Assembly: GCA_021787665.1 (NCBI GenBank)
Contig: JAJYLN010000002.1
Span: forward strand, 138,377 to 202,376
DNA from: a bacterium
GTDB taxonomy: Bacteria; JAMCPX01
Direction: 5' to 3'
Length of the DNA stretch: 64,000 nucleotides
Positions 1 to 8,656 of the stretch are shown piece by piece; the first letter of the stretch is position 1, and every line of letters starts with the position of its first letter. Position numbers and translations under genes: made by a program. The notes under the pieces were generated by a model. That model did not search any database. It was not told the origin of the DNA and worked only from the letters and a program-made list of their open reading frames with translations.

Positions 1-745
1 CGTGAGTATGGAAAAGACGGTCGGTCCGCTTCAGGTAAACCACACAGACCAGTTCCCGTCCGTTACGATATCCTTCAACCTGAAGCCGGGCGTATCGCTC
101 GGCGAAGTGGTGAGCGAGATCGACGGGCTCGCACGTAAGACCATCCCGCCAACTATCCTCACGAGCTTCCAGGGCACCGCCCAGGCGTTCGAGTCGTCTA
201 TGAAGGGGCTTGGTATGCTTCTGATTATGACGGTACTTATCATATATTTGGTGCTCGGTGTCCTGTACGAGAGCTTTATCCATCCGGTGACGATACTTTC
301 GGCGCTGCCGTTCGCAGGGTTCGGTGCGCTGCTAACACTCTTGATTTTCCGCGTCGACCTGAACATATACTCCTTCGTCGGCATCATTATGCTTGTCGGC
401 CTGGTGAAGAAAAACGGTATCATGATGATCGATTTCGCGATCGAGGCCGGGAGAAAAGAAGGGAAGGGCACGGCGGACGCCATCTACGAAGCGTGTCTTA
501 TACGGTTCAGGCCCATCATGATGACGACCTTTGCTGCCATCATCGGAACCCTGCCCATAGCCATAGGGCTCGGTGCCGGGGCTGGCTCCCGCAAGCCGCT
601 GGGGCTCGCGGTGGTCGGTGGACTCATATTCTCCCAGTTCCTCACGCTGTATATCACGCCGGTCTTCTATATCTATATGGACTCGTTCAGCAAGAGGCTC
701 TCGAAAGCCTTAACGCGGAAATGGGCGCATGAGCCGGAGAACTGA
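1..745 (+). CDS. RND-family efflux transporter inner-membrane subunit, C-terminal part (cut by window start)
   Basis: This is the last ~248 residues of an AcrB/MdtB-type (HAE1) proton-driven efflux permease. The visible part has several hydrophobic segments and the family signature KKNGIMMIDFA, followed by the RFRPIMMT stretch and the final TYITPVFYIY-like helix. The full protein would be about 1,000-1,050 residues and would form a trimer with a periplasmic adaptor and an outer-membrane channel. The frame is open at the left edge, so the gene starts upstream and the GTG at position 2 is not a real start. The substrate cannot be told from this part. The TonB-dependent receptor follows after a hairpin. 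Confidence 0.93.
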   Translation, partial: VSMEKTVGPLQVNHTDQFPSVTISFNLKPGVSLGEVVSEIDGLARKTIPPTILTSFQGTAQAFESSMKGLGMLLIMTVLIIYLVLGVLYESFIHPVTILSALPFAGFGALLTLLIFRVDLNIYSFVGIIMLVGLVKKNGIMMIDFAIEAGRKEGKGTADAIYEACLIRFRPIMMTTFAAIIGTLPIAIGLGAGAGSRKPLGLAVVGGLIFSQFLTLYITPVFYIYMDSFSKRLSKALTRKWAHEPEN

Positions 746-746
746 G

Positions 747-774
747 GGAGGGGCGAATGACTGTTCGCCCCTCC
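747..774 (+). promoter_or_regulatory. perfect 11-bp stem hairpin between RND gene and TonB receptor
   Basis: GGAGGGGCGAA (747-757) pairs perfectly with TTCGCCCCTCC (764-774) around a 6-nt loop, immediately after the RND stop codon. No U-tract follows, so it is not a classic intrinsic terminator. It could be a mRNA-stabilising or attenuating stem. It also buries the ribosome-binding-like GGGAGGGG and the ATG at 757, which argues against translation starting there. Confidence 0.65.
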
Positions 775-825
775 AGAATGGATGGCTTGCCAGCCGCCCG
801 GGTTTGTTCCATACTAGGCGATGTC

Positions 826-3165
826 ATGGCGACGACGATACAGGGTTTTATAGTTACGCTTATGGTTTTATCGGGCGTTCGTGTGGCCTTGGCTGCGTCC
901 GTGTCCGGGCATATCGGCGATGCCTCGACGGGTAAGCCGCTGTCCGGCGCCGAGATCTCAGTCACAGCAGGGAACAGGGTCGTGGCAAAGTCCGTGGCCA
1001 GTACCGGCGGAGCGTATACGGTGGAGGACATCACTGCCGGCACCTATGCGATCGATATACGGTATTCAGGCTACGAGCCTGCTCAAGAGACCGTCTCGCT
1101 CCATGACAACGAAGCGCTGAAGCTGGACGTCCGTCTCGTGCCGGTGTCTGTCATCGAAGGCAGGGAGTTCATCGTTACCTCGAGCAGGATCGAGCAGAAG
1201 CACATCAATAAGGTCGAGCTGAGTAAGCCCTCGACGGAGTATGTCATAGGCGGTCATGAGGCAAAGCGTATCGCAGCGGGCATCGAGAACCCGGTCCAGG
1301 CCATTGTGACCCTGCCGGGTGTGTCCGATGCAGGAGAGCTCTCATCCTATATGTACGTGCTCGGTGGAGGGGCCGACGAGAACATCTATTACCTCGATGG
1401 CATACCGCTGTTCGACCCCACTCACCTCGGAGGGGCGGAGAGCGTGTACAACGATGATATGGTCGGCGTGATGCGTTTTTATCCGGGCGGCTACCCGTCG
1501 TGGTACGGGAACGCTCTGCGCGGTATCCTCGACGTGGGTTACAACGACGGAGACATGAAGAAGTACAACGGTAAAGTCGACGCCAGCCTGATAGACGCCT
1601 CCCTGCTCGCCCAGGGCCCCATCGAGAAAGATAAGGCGTCCTTCATCGTCACCGCACGCAGGACCTACTACGACTGGCTTGTAAAGGCCCTGGGTCTTGC
1701 AAGCGGCACCGTGATACCGAGCTTCTACGACGTGCAGGCGAAGCTCTCCTATGTGCCGAGCAGCAGGCTGAAGGTCTTCGCCGATTATCTCCTCGCGGGT
1801 GACAATGTCTCCGGGTACCTGAAGCAGTCTGGCCAATATAACCAGCCGGGGTACGGCAACGTCTACTGGCTGCACCGGCAAAACGTTCTCGGGATAGGCC
1901 TACACTACACCCCCGGGAGACTCCTCAAGTATGATCAGGTCGTATATGGAGCGACGGATACCAACGACGCGTCGCTGATCGGGTCGAGCTCGAACATAGC
2001 GGACACACTCATCCAGCAGGTGGGTACGAGAGGGACCCTAAATCTCTACCCGTCGTCGTGGGACAATCTGTTTCTCGGATTCGAGGTGGAATATGCTCCG
2101 ATTGCGGCATCCGCATCCCTGATGAGCTCACTCATCGTCGGGTCTGCCCAGAACCAGACGACGAACTTCAATACGAGGAACCAGGGCCAGGCAAACCTCG
2201 CCTTCCATGAGATCTTTCGGCTCTACAGCGGGTTCATCGGCAACCGGTTCACCATAGCAAAGAAATTCTTCTTTACGCCGTCGCTGCGCTACGACTATTT
2301 CCAGTTGAACGACCAGATGACCTACAGCCCGAGGGTGGAGGTAGGCTATCAGATCGACAAGCAGCAGACGATCAAATTTGTGACCGGGCAATACCACCAG
2401 GTCCCGCTCGCGCAGATTGCGATGACAACCAACCAGTCTCTTATACCGGAGCGGTCAATGCACTATATACTCACCTACGAGGTAAACAGCGACAACTATT
2501 ATGCAAGAGCCGACGCCTTTTACATACTCGATAATGACCTTGTCTATACGTACATCGACCCGGCGGACATCCGCTTCGTGACCCCGTGCCAACCCGTCGT
2601 TACCATTAGCTCCGCAAATTCCGGCAGGAGGATGACCTACGGTGGCGACATCATGATCCAGAGGTACGTCACCGGAAAATGGGACGGGTGGATAAGCTAT
2701 ACGTACCTGTTTACCAAGCAGCAGGATCAGGCCGGCGGTCCGTGGTACTTCCCCCAGCAGGACCAGCGGCACACCATCAACGTCGTGGCGGACTACCGGC
2801 CGTTTACCGACTGGGAGTTTTCGTGGAGGTGGAGCATGCACTCCGGTAATCCATACACGCCGATCATCGGCACCACGGTGGTTCCCAACCCCCTGTCGCA
2901 ATGCCCGGACGAGCCCAAAACAGTCATATTCCCGCTCCAGGGATACCCCGATTCTGCACGTTTTCCGTTCTATAACCGTCTCGACATCAGGGTGCAGAGG
3001 AGCTTTACCTACGGGGGATCGACGCTCAGGGTATACCTCGATATCATCAACATGCTCTACGACCAGAACGTCGTCGGGTACTTCTATAACGCCGATTACA
3101 CGCAGCGTAAGACCATTTATTCACTGCCCATCATACCGTACGTCGGCGTAGAGTACGACTTTTGA
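826..3165 (+). CDS. TonB-dependent receptor with N-terminal carboxypeptidase-regulatory-like domain
   Basis: This is an outer-membrane active-transport receptor of 779 residues. A signal peptide (MATTIQGFIVTLMVLSG, then an Ala-rich cleavage region) is followed by a beta-sandwich of the CarboxypepD_reg type (roughly residues 27-105, including GKPLSGAEISV and GAYTVEDITAGTYAI), then a plug with the VTLPGV and YYLDGIPLFDP segments, and a long Tyr-rich barrel ending in Phe (VGVEYDF), as BAM substrates do. The ORF opens at 757, but that start lies in the hairpin loop and would add 23 non-signal residues, so 826 is chosen. The tonB gene follows directly. The substrate is unknown; no metal- or B12-linked genes are nearby. 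Confidence 0.9.
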   Translation: MATTIQGFIVTLMVLSGVRVALAASVSGHIGDASTGKPLSGAEISVTAGNRVVAKSVASTGGAYTVEDITAGTYAIDIRYSGYEPAQETVSLHDNEALKLDVRLVPVSVIEGREFIVTSSRIEQKHINKVELSKPSTEYVIGGHEAKRIAAGIENPVQAIVTLPGVSDAGELSSYMYVLGGGADENIYYLDGIPLFDPTHLGGAESVYNDDMVGVMRFYPGGYPSWYGNALRGILDVGYNDGDMKKYNGKVDASLIDASLLAQGPIEKDKASFIVTARRTYYDWLVKALGLASGTVIPSFYDVQAKLSYVPSSRLKVFADYLLAGDNVSGYLKQSGQYNQPGYGNVYWLHRQNVLGIGLHYTPGRLLKYDQVVYGATDTNDASLIGSSSNIADTLIQQVGTRGTLNLYPSSWDNLFLGFEVEYAPIAASASLMSSLIVGSAQNQTTNFNTRNQGQANLAFHEIFRLYSGFIGNRFTIAKKFFFTPSLRYDYFQLNDQMTYSPRVEVGYQIDKQQTIKFVTGQYHQVPLAQIAMTTNQSLIPERSMHYILTYEVNSDNYYARADAFYILDNDLVYTYIDPADIRFVTPCQPVVTISSANSGRRMTYGGDIMIQRYVTGKWDGWISYTYLFTKQQDQAGGPWYFPQQDQRHTINVVADYRPFTDWEFSWRWSMHSGNPYTPIIGTTVVPNPLSQCPDEPKTVIFPLQGYPDSARFPFYNRLDIRVQRSFTYGGSTLRVYLDIINMLYDQNVVGYFYNADYTQRKTIYSLPIIPYVGVEYDF

Positions 3166-3833
3166 TGACACCGTCGAGGCTCGGGTACAGGGGGGACAAA
3201 TGGTTCGGCTATTTCCTCGCGGGATCGATCCTCGCCCATACGCTTTTTGTGTCCTTACTGTTTTTATATCCGTTCATGTGGCCCCATGAGCAGCTATCGA
3301 GCATCGTCATCAACTTTGCCATGCAGGGCGGTGGCGGTGCATCCCGGCAGCAGGCCAGAAAGAGGAATCCCCCTACCGTGGTCGTGCACAGGCCGGAGAA
3401 CAGAATGGCCGTGCCGAAGAGGCAGGCTGTGAAGGAGCAAGCTGCAGAGTCTGTGACCACCAGGACAGCCGTCAGTGGCCAGACCAGCACGGCCGTGTCA
3501 GGCATCGGGACCGGCGGCCGGGGGACAGGTACCGGAGCAGGACCGGGGGTCGTCTCCTCGAACGAGCTCGATAGCCAGCCGGAGCTCGTCAAGTTCAAGG
3601 ACCCGGTCTATCCGGTCGAAGCGAGGAGGCAGGGAAGGGAAGGCGTTGTGGTGCTCAAGGCGCTCATAGCGCCGGACGGCAGGGTAAAAGAAGTGAGAGT
3701 TCTGAAACCGGTCCCGCTATTCGACGAGTCCGCCATCGATGCGGTCAGGCAGTGGCGTTTTACGCCGCTATCCTCGCACGGCAACCCTGTGTATGTGTGG
3801 ATGATCATACCGATACGCTTCAGGCTCAGGTAG
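3165..3833 (+). CDS. TonB family energy transducer
   Basis: This protein of 222 residues has one N-terminal membrane helix (FLAGSILAHTLFVSLLFLYP), a low-complexity Gly/Arg/Thr-rich periplasmic linker and a C-terminal TonB domain (YPVEARRQGREGVVVLKAL, AIDAVRQWRFTP). It would couple the proton-motive force through ExbB/ExbD, which are not in this window, to the receptor encoded just upstream. The ATG at 3165 overlaps the receptor stop by one base (TGATG). A TTG one codon earlier is possible. The tight coupling suggests a dedicated receptor-TonB pair. Confidence 0.9.
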   Translation: MTPSRLGYRGDKWFGYFLAGSILAHTLFVSLLFLYPFMWPHEQLSSIVINFAMQGGGGASRQQARKRNPPTVVVHRPENRMAVPKRQAVKEQAAESVTTRTAVSGQTSTAVSGIGTGGRGTGTGAGPGVVSSNELDSQPELVKFKDPVYPVEARRQGREGVVVLKALIAPDGRVKEVRVLKPVPLFDESAIDAVRQWRFTPLSSHGNPVYVWMIIPIRFRLR

Positions 3834-3890
3834 TGTCGGGCGGATCAGCCGCTGGCTCAAGCCTTTGGACGAGACGCTGGATCGGGGAAG

Positions 3891-5291
3891 TCAGGGCGGG
3901 GGCTTTATCCGCTCACAGTAGTCGAGATAGTGCGGCCTGTAGTAGAACACATTGTAGTCGAGCCCCTGTAAGATACCGGCCCATGCCGATACGGCCTGTG
4001 GTAGCGGGTACAACTCCGCAAGTGCTTGCCGGGGCTCGGATTGATAGTCGTACAGTATGCAGGCTTCCCTCTCCCGCAGGGACCTATCCTTTTTACCGAT
4101 CTTGTAGCCATAGAAGAATGAGAGCGGAATGCTGATTGCTATCATGATCATCGTGGCGAACATCATGGGCTTTATGGTCCTGCTCATAAACGCTCGATGG
4201 ACTTCCTTATGCATGAGCAGCCCCATAAGCATGGCATACAGCGAAACGACCATGAGCACCGACAGGCTCACGTACCGTGAGCTCATCGCCTCCTGAACGC
4301 CGTAGGCGTACCTCCCGACCGTTATCAGACTCAGGGAGAACAGCGAGAACATGCCCGTGCCTATCCAGGGCAGGCTTTCATCGAGGATATCTAACTGGTA
4401 CGTCATGAACAAACAGGCGAGAAACAGGGACACCGTGAGAGAGCCTGCGATCATGGACAGCGCGCTGTTCCATGAGAACCACCCGCCGCAGACCGCAAGG
4501 AAGTAGACGGCGACCTTCCCTGGTTCGAGTAAGAAATGAAAAATCCCCGGGGAAACAGGGGTATGGAATCCTGCAAAGTAGATAAGCCATGCGATCGATC
4601 CGGCGAGAAGCCATACCGGCAGCGGCCATCCGGTCCGCCGGCCGTGCTTCAGACCGTGTATCGCAAGCATAAGGAGCCCGGCCATCCATACCGCAAGCCC
4701 CATGGCAGAGGAGTAGGACGCGACAACAGCGGAAAGCATCGAAAAAGAAAGGTATGCGGCCTTCCTGCCGTTGCCGTTCATTTGCGTAAATCTGGAGAGG
4801 AGATACACGGAGATCAGGCCGAAGGTTTGTACGAACGCATACGTGATCTGGAAGCCTGCGAGCATGTTCGTGCTCTGCCTCCAGGTAAACATGAGAAAAG
4901 AAAACGGGATAAGGACCCTTGTGGTCCCTCCAGGCACCGTGTGGAACTGCCTCCGGGCCCTTGCTATCAGCATAGCCCAGCTTGCTGTAAAGAGCGCAAC
5001 AATGCTATACATCTCCACCACATTGTTGTAGTGGGTCACCTCTGCGAGCAACAGCATGCATAGCAGGGGGAAGAAGATCCGGTGCTCGTTGTGCTGGGTA
5101 AAGAGGTCTGCAAGGGTGAGCCTGCCAGTAGAGAGTTTCTGGAAGAGATACACGATGTTCCACTGATCCCCGAACACGCCATTGACCCCGAACAGGAAAA
5201 CATAGAGGAATGCCAGGAATACCGGGAGGAAAATCAAGAACAGGATCCAGATCAAGGCAGCTCTGTTTTCCGCTTGATTCTGTATCTGCAT
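3891..5291 (-). CDS. polytopic inner-membrane protein, function unknown
   Basis: The 466-residue protein has about 11-13 hydrophobic helices and no signal peptide. An early non-membrane loop (GDQWNIVYLFQKLSTGRL, then QHNEHRIFFPLL) carries acidic and His residues. This arrangement is reminiscent of GT-C type membrane glycosyltransferases, whose catalytic residues sit in the first external loop, but I cannot assign a family. It begins 8 bases after the SDR epimerase stop and is probably in the same minus-strand operon, which fits a role in sugar or lipid-linked glycan metabolism. It converges on tonB. Confidence 0.7.
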   Translation of the reverse strand: MQIQNQAENRAALIWILFLIFLPVFLAFLYVFLFGVNGVFGDQWNIVYLFQKLSTGRLTLADLFTQHNEHRIFFPLLCMLLLAEVTHYNNVVEMYSIVALFTASWAMLIARARRQFHTVPGGTTRVLIPFSFLMFTWRQSTNMLAGFQITYAFVQTFGLISVYLLSRFTQMNGNGRKAAYLSFSMLSAVVASYSSAMGLAVWMAGLLMLAIHGLKHGRRTGWPLPVWLLAGSIAWLIYFAGFHTPVSPGIFHFLLEPGKVAVYFLAVCGGWFSWNSALSMIAGSLTVSLFLACLFMTYQLDILDESLPWIGTGMFSLFSLSLITVGRYAYGVQEAMSSRYVSLSVLMVVSLYAMLMGLLMHKEVHRAFMSRTIKPMMFATMIMIAISIPLSFFYGYKIGKKDRSLREREACILYDYQSEPRQALAELYPLPQAVSAWAGILQGLDYNVFYYRPHYLDYCERIKPPP

Positions 5292-5299
5292 CTTTTGAC

Positions 5300-6250
5300 T
5301 CAGAACTTGATGTGTTTTCTTATGAATCCGATGGTATCGGCTATCATATCATCGATGGTACGCCGCGGCTCCCAGCCGAGCTTTTCTCTCGCCTTCTCAT
5401 ACGTCCCTTGCATCGATCTGACGTCCGTAGCTGGCGCAGGGATATATAGCTGTATCGGGAATTCGATGTCTGCATGCACGCTCTTCCATACCCTGCGGGC
5501 AAGGGAACCGATGGTCAGATGCTCCTTGCCGCATAGATCGAAATCGTCGTTCTTCGTTCCCTGTTCGATCATGAGCACGACCGCATCGGCGATGTCGTCG
5601 ACGTGGGTGAATGTCCTTACCTGATCCCCGTCCCCGAGTATCTCGAAGGGCGTCTGCCGTAGTATCGCCTTATACACGAAATCAGGCAGTACGTGAGACA
5701 TCCCGTATTCTACTTTCCCGTCTGATCCGGGCACCACCATTTCTCCGGCGCCGACCGCATTGAATGGCCTGACGATCACGTAGCTCAGCCCCTGCTGCGC
5801 GTACGACGATTTTACCAGGAACTCTCCGTAGAGCTTCTGCAGTCCGTAACTGGTGGACGGCGCCATCCTGCCTCCATCGTATACCATCGACGACGAGAAA
5901 AAATAGAACACCGCGTGCGGGGACGATGTGTGTGCCGAGTTGATAGCGTGGAGCAGTATCTCAGTATTGTCTTTCATAACGCTAAAAGCGTTCGTATCGA
6001 GATACCTGACGCCGCCGGCACGTGCTGCCAGGCACAAAATACAATCGTAGCCCGTGAACTTTCCGGCCGGCAGGTCCCTGACATCTTTCTTGACGAGCGT
6101 GAGTCTCTCAGAGGCATAAAAATCATAGGACAGATAACCGTACCTCGAAAAGTCGTCAACGACAGTCACGGTGTGGCCCAGTCCGAGGAGCGACCTTACG
6201 ATGTGCGAGCCGATAAACCCCGCGCCGCCTATGGCCAATACTTTTGCCAT
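5300..6250 (-). CDS. NAD-dependent epimerase/dehydratase (extended SDR)
   Basis: This 316-residue extended short-chain dehydrogenase has the N-terminal Rossmann motif IGGAGFIGSH, a Ser in FFSSSMVY and the catalytic YxxxK in SYGLQKLYGE. The C-terminal nucleotide-sugar part includes GDGDQVRTFTHVDDIADAV, which is typical of UDP-glucose 4-epimerase and GDP/dTDP-sugar epimerase relatives. It probably interconverts or dehydrates a nucleotide sugar; the exact substrate is not readable. It is the first gene of a two-gene minus-strand unit with the membrane protein that follows. A GGAAAG lies just upstream of the ATG. Confidence 0.88.
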   Translation of the reverse strand: MAKVLAIGGAGFIGSHIVRSLLGLGHTVTVVDDFSRYGYLSYDFYASERLTLVKKDVRDLPAGKFTGYDCILCLAARAGGVRYLDTNAFSVMKDNTEILLHAINSAHTSSPHAVFYFFSSSMVYDGGRMAPSTSYGLQKLYGEFLVKSSYAQQGLSYVIVRPFNAVGAGEMVVPGSDGKVEYGMSHVLPDFVYKAILRQTPFEILGDGDQVRTFTHVDDIADAVVLMIEQGTKNDDFDLCGKEHLTIGSLARRVWKSVHADIEFPIQLYIPAPATDVRSMQGTYEKAREKLGWEPRRTIDDMIADTIGFIRKHIKF

Positions 6251-6307
6251 TGTCTTTCCATGTAAAATCCTGTTAAGGCATAGCTTCAGATTGTAAATTT
6301 GTCAATT

Positions 6308-6334
6308 ATGGTATAGTGGTACCAGCAGGAGGAC
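6308..6334 (+). promoter_or_regulatory. putative -10 element and ribosome-binding site for the 141-aa protein
   Basis: TATAGT (6312-6317), inside ATGGTATAGT, resembles a sigma70 -10 box. The closest -35 candidate, TTGTAA at 6291, is only 15 bases away, so the promoter is weak evidence. A good AGGAGG ribosome-binding site sits just before the ATG at 6335. The same ATGGTATAGT decamer occurs at 22015-22024. Confidence 0.35.
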
Positions 6335-6760
6335 ATGGTGGGCATCAGGTCTCAGTACAGACATTTTCGCCGCAGGCTCGAAGAGATGGACGACTATGAA
6401 CGGACGAGGTTCTTCACGGTTACCGGGATCGCTGCCCTCGCCTGCATCGTCTTCGTGGTGCTGGTCGTGTTCGTCTCTCTGAGTAACATGCAGGTGGTCA
6501 TCGGCGTCGATACGACCGGCCTGCTCGGGAGGCCCGCCGTGTTCATCAATAACAGGTCTGCTTATACGTTAAAGCGTGTCTCCGTCGTGATGGATGGGAC
6601 CTACAGGGCTCGGGTCGATAAGATTCGGCCGAAGCTGTCTGTGGTCGTATATTTCACGGTCTTCAGGCCTGTACCGCCGAAAAACTACAGGCCCCGGGAA
6701 GTAACGGTGAGGTCCGGCCTGCGTTCTATGACCAAGCATATATCGCCCGTGTCCCGGTAA
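6335..6760 (+). CDS. small single-pass membrane protein, unknown function
   Basis: The 141-residue protein has a charged N-terminus (residues 1-30), one strong membrane helix at about residues 31-53 (AALACIVFVVLVVFVSL) and a basic, beta-rich C-terminal domain of about 85 residues with no recognisable family. The predicted topology puts the C-terminal domain in the periplasm. It stands alone between divergent and convergent neighbours, has a clear AGGAGG ribosome-binding site and converges on the protease gene 12 bases away. I do not recognise it. Confidence 0.7.
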   Translation: MVGIRSQYRHFRRRLEEMDDYERTRFFTVTGIAALACIVFVVLVVFVSLSNMQVVIGVDTTGLLGRPAVFINNRSAYTLKRVSVVMDGTYRARVDKIRPKLSVVVYFTVFRPVPPKNYRPREVTVRSGLRSMTKHISPVSR

Positions 6761-6772
6761 GCGGCTGGTATT

Positions 6773-7519
6773 CTACTCCTGCTTCCGAATCGTCCAGAAG
6801 TCGTCCGCAAGGACCTGGAGGTAGCGGTACGGCATGGTGAAATAGCCGTTGATACCCCAGTCCTTTCCCCAGGAATTTCTTACGAAGATCCTCTCTATCC
6901 TGTCGTCGTAGCCGACGGCCATCACGGCATGACCGCCGAGCATCCGCTCCGACTTTGCGGGCATGTTGACGATGCCGGTCCTTGCGACCAACTGGCTCTC
7001 GAAGCCCTCATATACAGCGAAGCCGAACACGAACGGGAATCCCTCGGCGAGGCAGGCCCGCATCTCGTCGAGTGTGGCGATCCTGTGATACGAGGTAATC
7101 AGGTGCCTTCTCCCGTCAGAGTAGGCGTCACTGCCGGGTTTCGCGGCGAACTCTTTAATGTCGTACGGCCACACGCGCTCGTCGCATGCGCCGTACTGTG
7201 CACATACCTTTATCCCGTCTCTCAGCGTGGCACCGCTGTCCTCGCTGACATGCCCCTCGAGTGCCCTTTCGTTATAGTAGATAAAAAGTCGGCTCCTGTC
7301 CTCGAAGATCTGGTCCGACCTATTTTCGAGGTACTCGATGTTCCCGGCGATTGCATTGGCGGTGCAGCTCCCCAGATCGCCCTGATCCTCCACAGCGGAG
7401 CAGCCTGCGGAAATATCGGTCCTCCGCGGCAGCTTCCTCGGTATCCTGGCGATCGCTGCGTACCGCAGGTCCCTCTGGTCCGGTAGGTCAGGCCTCCATC
7501 CATACTTTCTTTTCAGCAT
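6773..7519 (-). CDS. papain-family (C1A) cysteine protease, apparently cytosolic
   Basis: This is a C1A peptidase of 248 residues. All elements of the active site are visible: QGDLGSC with catalytic Cys52 and the oxyanion Gln before it, LGGHAVMAVGYDD with His197, and VRNSWGKDWG with Asn215. There is no signal peptide and only a ~35-residue N-terminal extension, so it lacks the usual inhibitory propeptide and is probably a compact intracellular form. The start has GGGAGGA four bases upstream. It is transcribed divergently from the Fur-like gene. Its target is unknown. Confidence 0.9.
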   Translation of the reverse strand: MLKRKYGWRPDLPDQRDLRYAAIARIPRKLPRRTDISAGCSAVEDQGDLGSCTANAIAGNIEYLENRSDQIFEDRSRLFIYYNERALEGHVSEDSGATLRDGIKVCAQYGACDERVWPYDIKEFAAKPGSDAYSDGRRHLITSYHRIATLDEMRACLAEGFPFVFGFAVYEGFESQLVARTGIVNMPAKSERMLGGHAVMAVGYDDRIERIFVRNSWGKDWGINGYFTMPYRYLQVLADDFWTIRKQE

Positions 7520-7609
7520 AAGTCCTCCCTTTCTTTCGCTCTAAACGAACCAATGCTGTATGTCAATGGTTATCAACGAACAAGATCTGCAATCGCCGCT
7601 CTCCGTGTG

Positions 7610-7637
7610 TTGACATAATCCGTATATCTGATAGCAT
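7610..7637 (+). promoter_or_regulatory. sigma70-like promoter for the Fur-family gene
   Basis: TTGACA (7610-7615), a 16-base spacer, then TAGCAT (7632-7637). The -10 lies only about 6 bases before the GTG start at 7644, so transcription from it would give a leaderless or nearly leaderless mRNA. No ribosome-binding site is visible before the GTG. Confidence 0.45.
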
Positions 7638-7643
7638 ACCGGC

Positions 7644-8102
7644 GTGTATAACAGGGCAGTTCTTAAAAGAAAGATTATCTCGACGTTCGGTAAAAGCGGG
7701 CTGCGCAACAGCTCGAAAAGGAACGCCGTCATCGATGCCTTCGTATCGAGTAATACGCACCTGAACACGGAGGAGTTGTACAGCATCGTGAAGAGCAAGG
7801 CAGGCATCGGCCTCGTCACGGTCTACAGGACCATGAGGCTGCTCGTCCAGTACGGCTTCGCACAGGAGGTCGATTTTCAGGACGGCTTTACTCGGTACGA
7901 GATAAACGACGATCTGTCGGGCCAGCACGAGCACCTCATCTGTATCAGGTGCGGACACATAACGGAGTTCAAGGATGGCGCGATACAGAATATAGAGAGA
8001 CGAGCGAGAACGAAGACCGGGTTCAGTCCCCTGCACCATAGACTCGAGATATTTGGTGTTTGTAAGCTGTGTCGTGAAAAGGAAGGCCATGAGGCTGAAT
8101 AG
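7644..8102 (+). CDS. Fur-family metalloregulator
   Basis: The 152-residue protein has an N-terminal winged helix (residues ~20-85, with the recognition segment LVTVYRTMRLL) and a C-terminal dimerisation and metal domain. Metal ligands visible are His95 and His97 (GQHEHLIC), Cys100/Cys103 and Cys140/Cys143 as the structural zinc pairs, and His131/His132. It could be Fur, Zur or PerR; the sequence alone does not decide. The GTG start has no ribosome-binding site. Its end overlaps the first DUF507 gene by 14 bases, so it may be co-transcribed with the chaperone block. Confidence 0.9.
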   Translation: MYNRAVLKRKIISTFGKSGLRNSSKRNAVIDAFVSSNTHLNTEELYSIVKSKAGIGLVTVYRTMRLLVQYGFAQEVDFQDGFTRYEINDDLSGQHEHLICIRCGHITEFKDGAIQNIERRARTKTGFSPLHHRLEIFGVCKLCREKEGHEAE

Positions 8103-8370
8103 CGACGAGATCCAGGGCCTGAGCGAATTCCTTGTTCATCTGCTGGCAGACAAGAAGCTGATCTTGAAGGACGTCAGGACCGAGGATGTCCGTACGGGTA
8201 TCTACAATAGCATCTACCAGGACATGGTACACGAAGACAGGCTCAATGAGGAAGTCAGAGACATCATGGAAAGATACGATGCGGAGCTGAAGGATGGGAG
8301 GCTGGACTACAACAAGCTTTTCAACATGATAAAGCAACAGCTCATAAAAGAGAGGAAGCTGATAATATGA
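8089..8370 (+). CDS. DUF507 family protein (first of a tandem pair)
   Basis: This small, highly charged, all-helical protein of 93 residues has the DUF507 pattern: an N-terminal MRLNSDEIQGLSEFLVHLL helix and a C-terminal YNKLFNMIKQQLIKERKLII helix. The molecular function of DUF507 is not known. The ATG at 8089 follows GGAAGG and overlaps the fur-like gene; the open frame reaches back to 8053 but without a ribosome-binding site. Its stop overlaps the next gene by 4 bases (ATGA), so the two DUF507 proteins are translationally coupled and may act as a heteromer. Confidence 0.88.
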   Translation: MRLNSDEIQGLSEFLVHLLADKKLILKDVRTEDVRTGIYNSIYQDMVHEDRLNEEVRDIMERYDAELKDGRLDYNKLFNMIKQQLIKERKLII

Positions 8371-8654
8371 GCCGTCTGAGCGAGGAGAGGATCAGCTTCC
8401 TGGCCCACGGCATCGTCGGCGATCTCGTCGGGAGGCGCTGTATAGACCCGACTAGAAGAGGAGAGGTGCTGGCGGTCCTGAAGGCCGGTTTCTCGGATTT
8501 CGAGGCGTTCAACGACCGCATCGACGAGGAGGTCAGGCTGAAGATAGCTTCGCTATCGAAGAAAGTGCCTGAGGGCAGCGACGAATGGAAGATACTCTAC
8601 CGGAAGTACAGGACAGAAGGCATGGGAAAACACAGGGGGCCGACTGTAAAATAG
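8367..8654 (+). CDS. DUF507 family protein (second of a tandem pair)
   Basis: This 95-residue paralogue of the preceding gene begins with the same kind of helix (MSRLSEERISFLAHGIVGDL) and is helical and charged throughout. The C-terminus EWKILYRKYRTEGMGKHRG is strongly basic. It overlaps the previous gene by ATGA, and the J-domain gene starts two bases after its stop. No function can be assigned. The constant coupling to the chaperone genes here suggests a role with them, which is inference. Confidence 0.85.
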   Translation: MSRLSEERISFLAHGIVGDLVGRRCIDPTRRGEVLAVLKAGFSDFEAFNDRIDEEVRLKIASLSKKVPEGSDEWKILYRKYRTEGMGKHRGPTVK

Positions 8655-8656
8655 AG

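Noticed and set aside
4536..5063. 175-codon plus-strand frame opposite the polytopic membrane protein
   Set aside because: Low-complexity charged shadow of a hydrophobic gene on the other strand.
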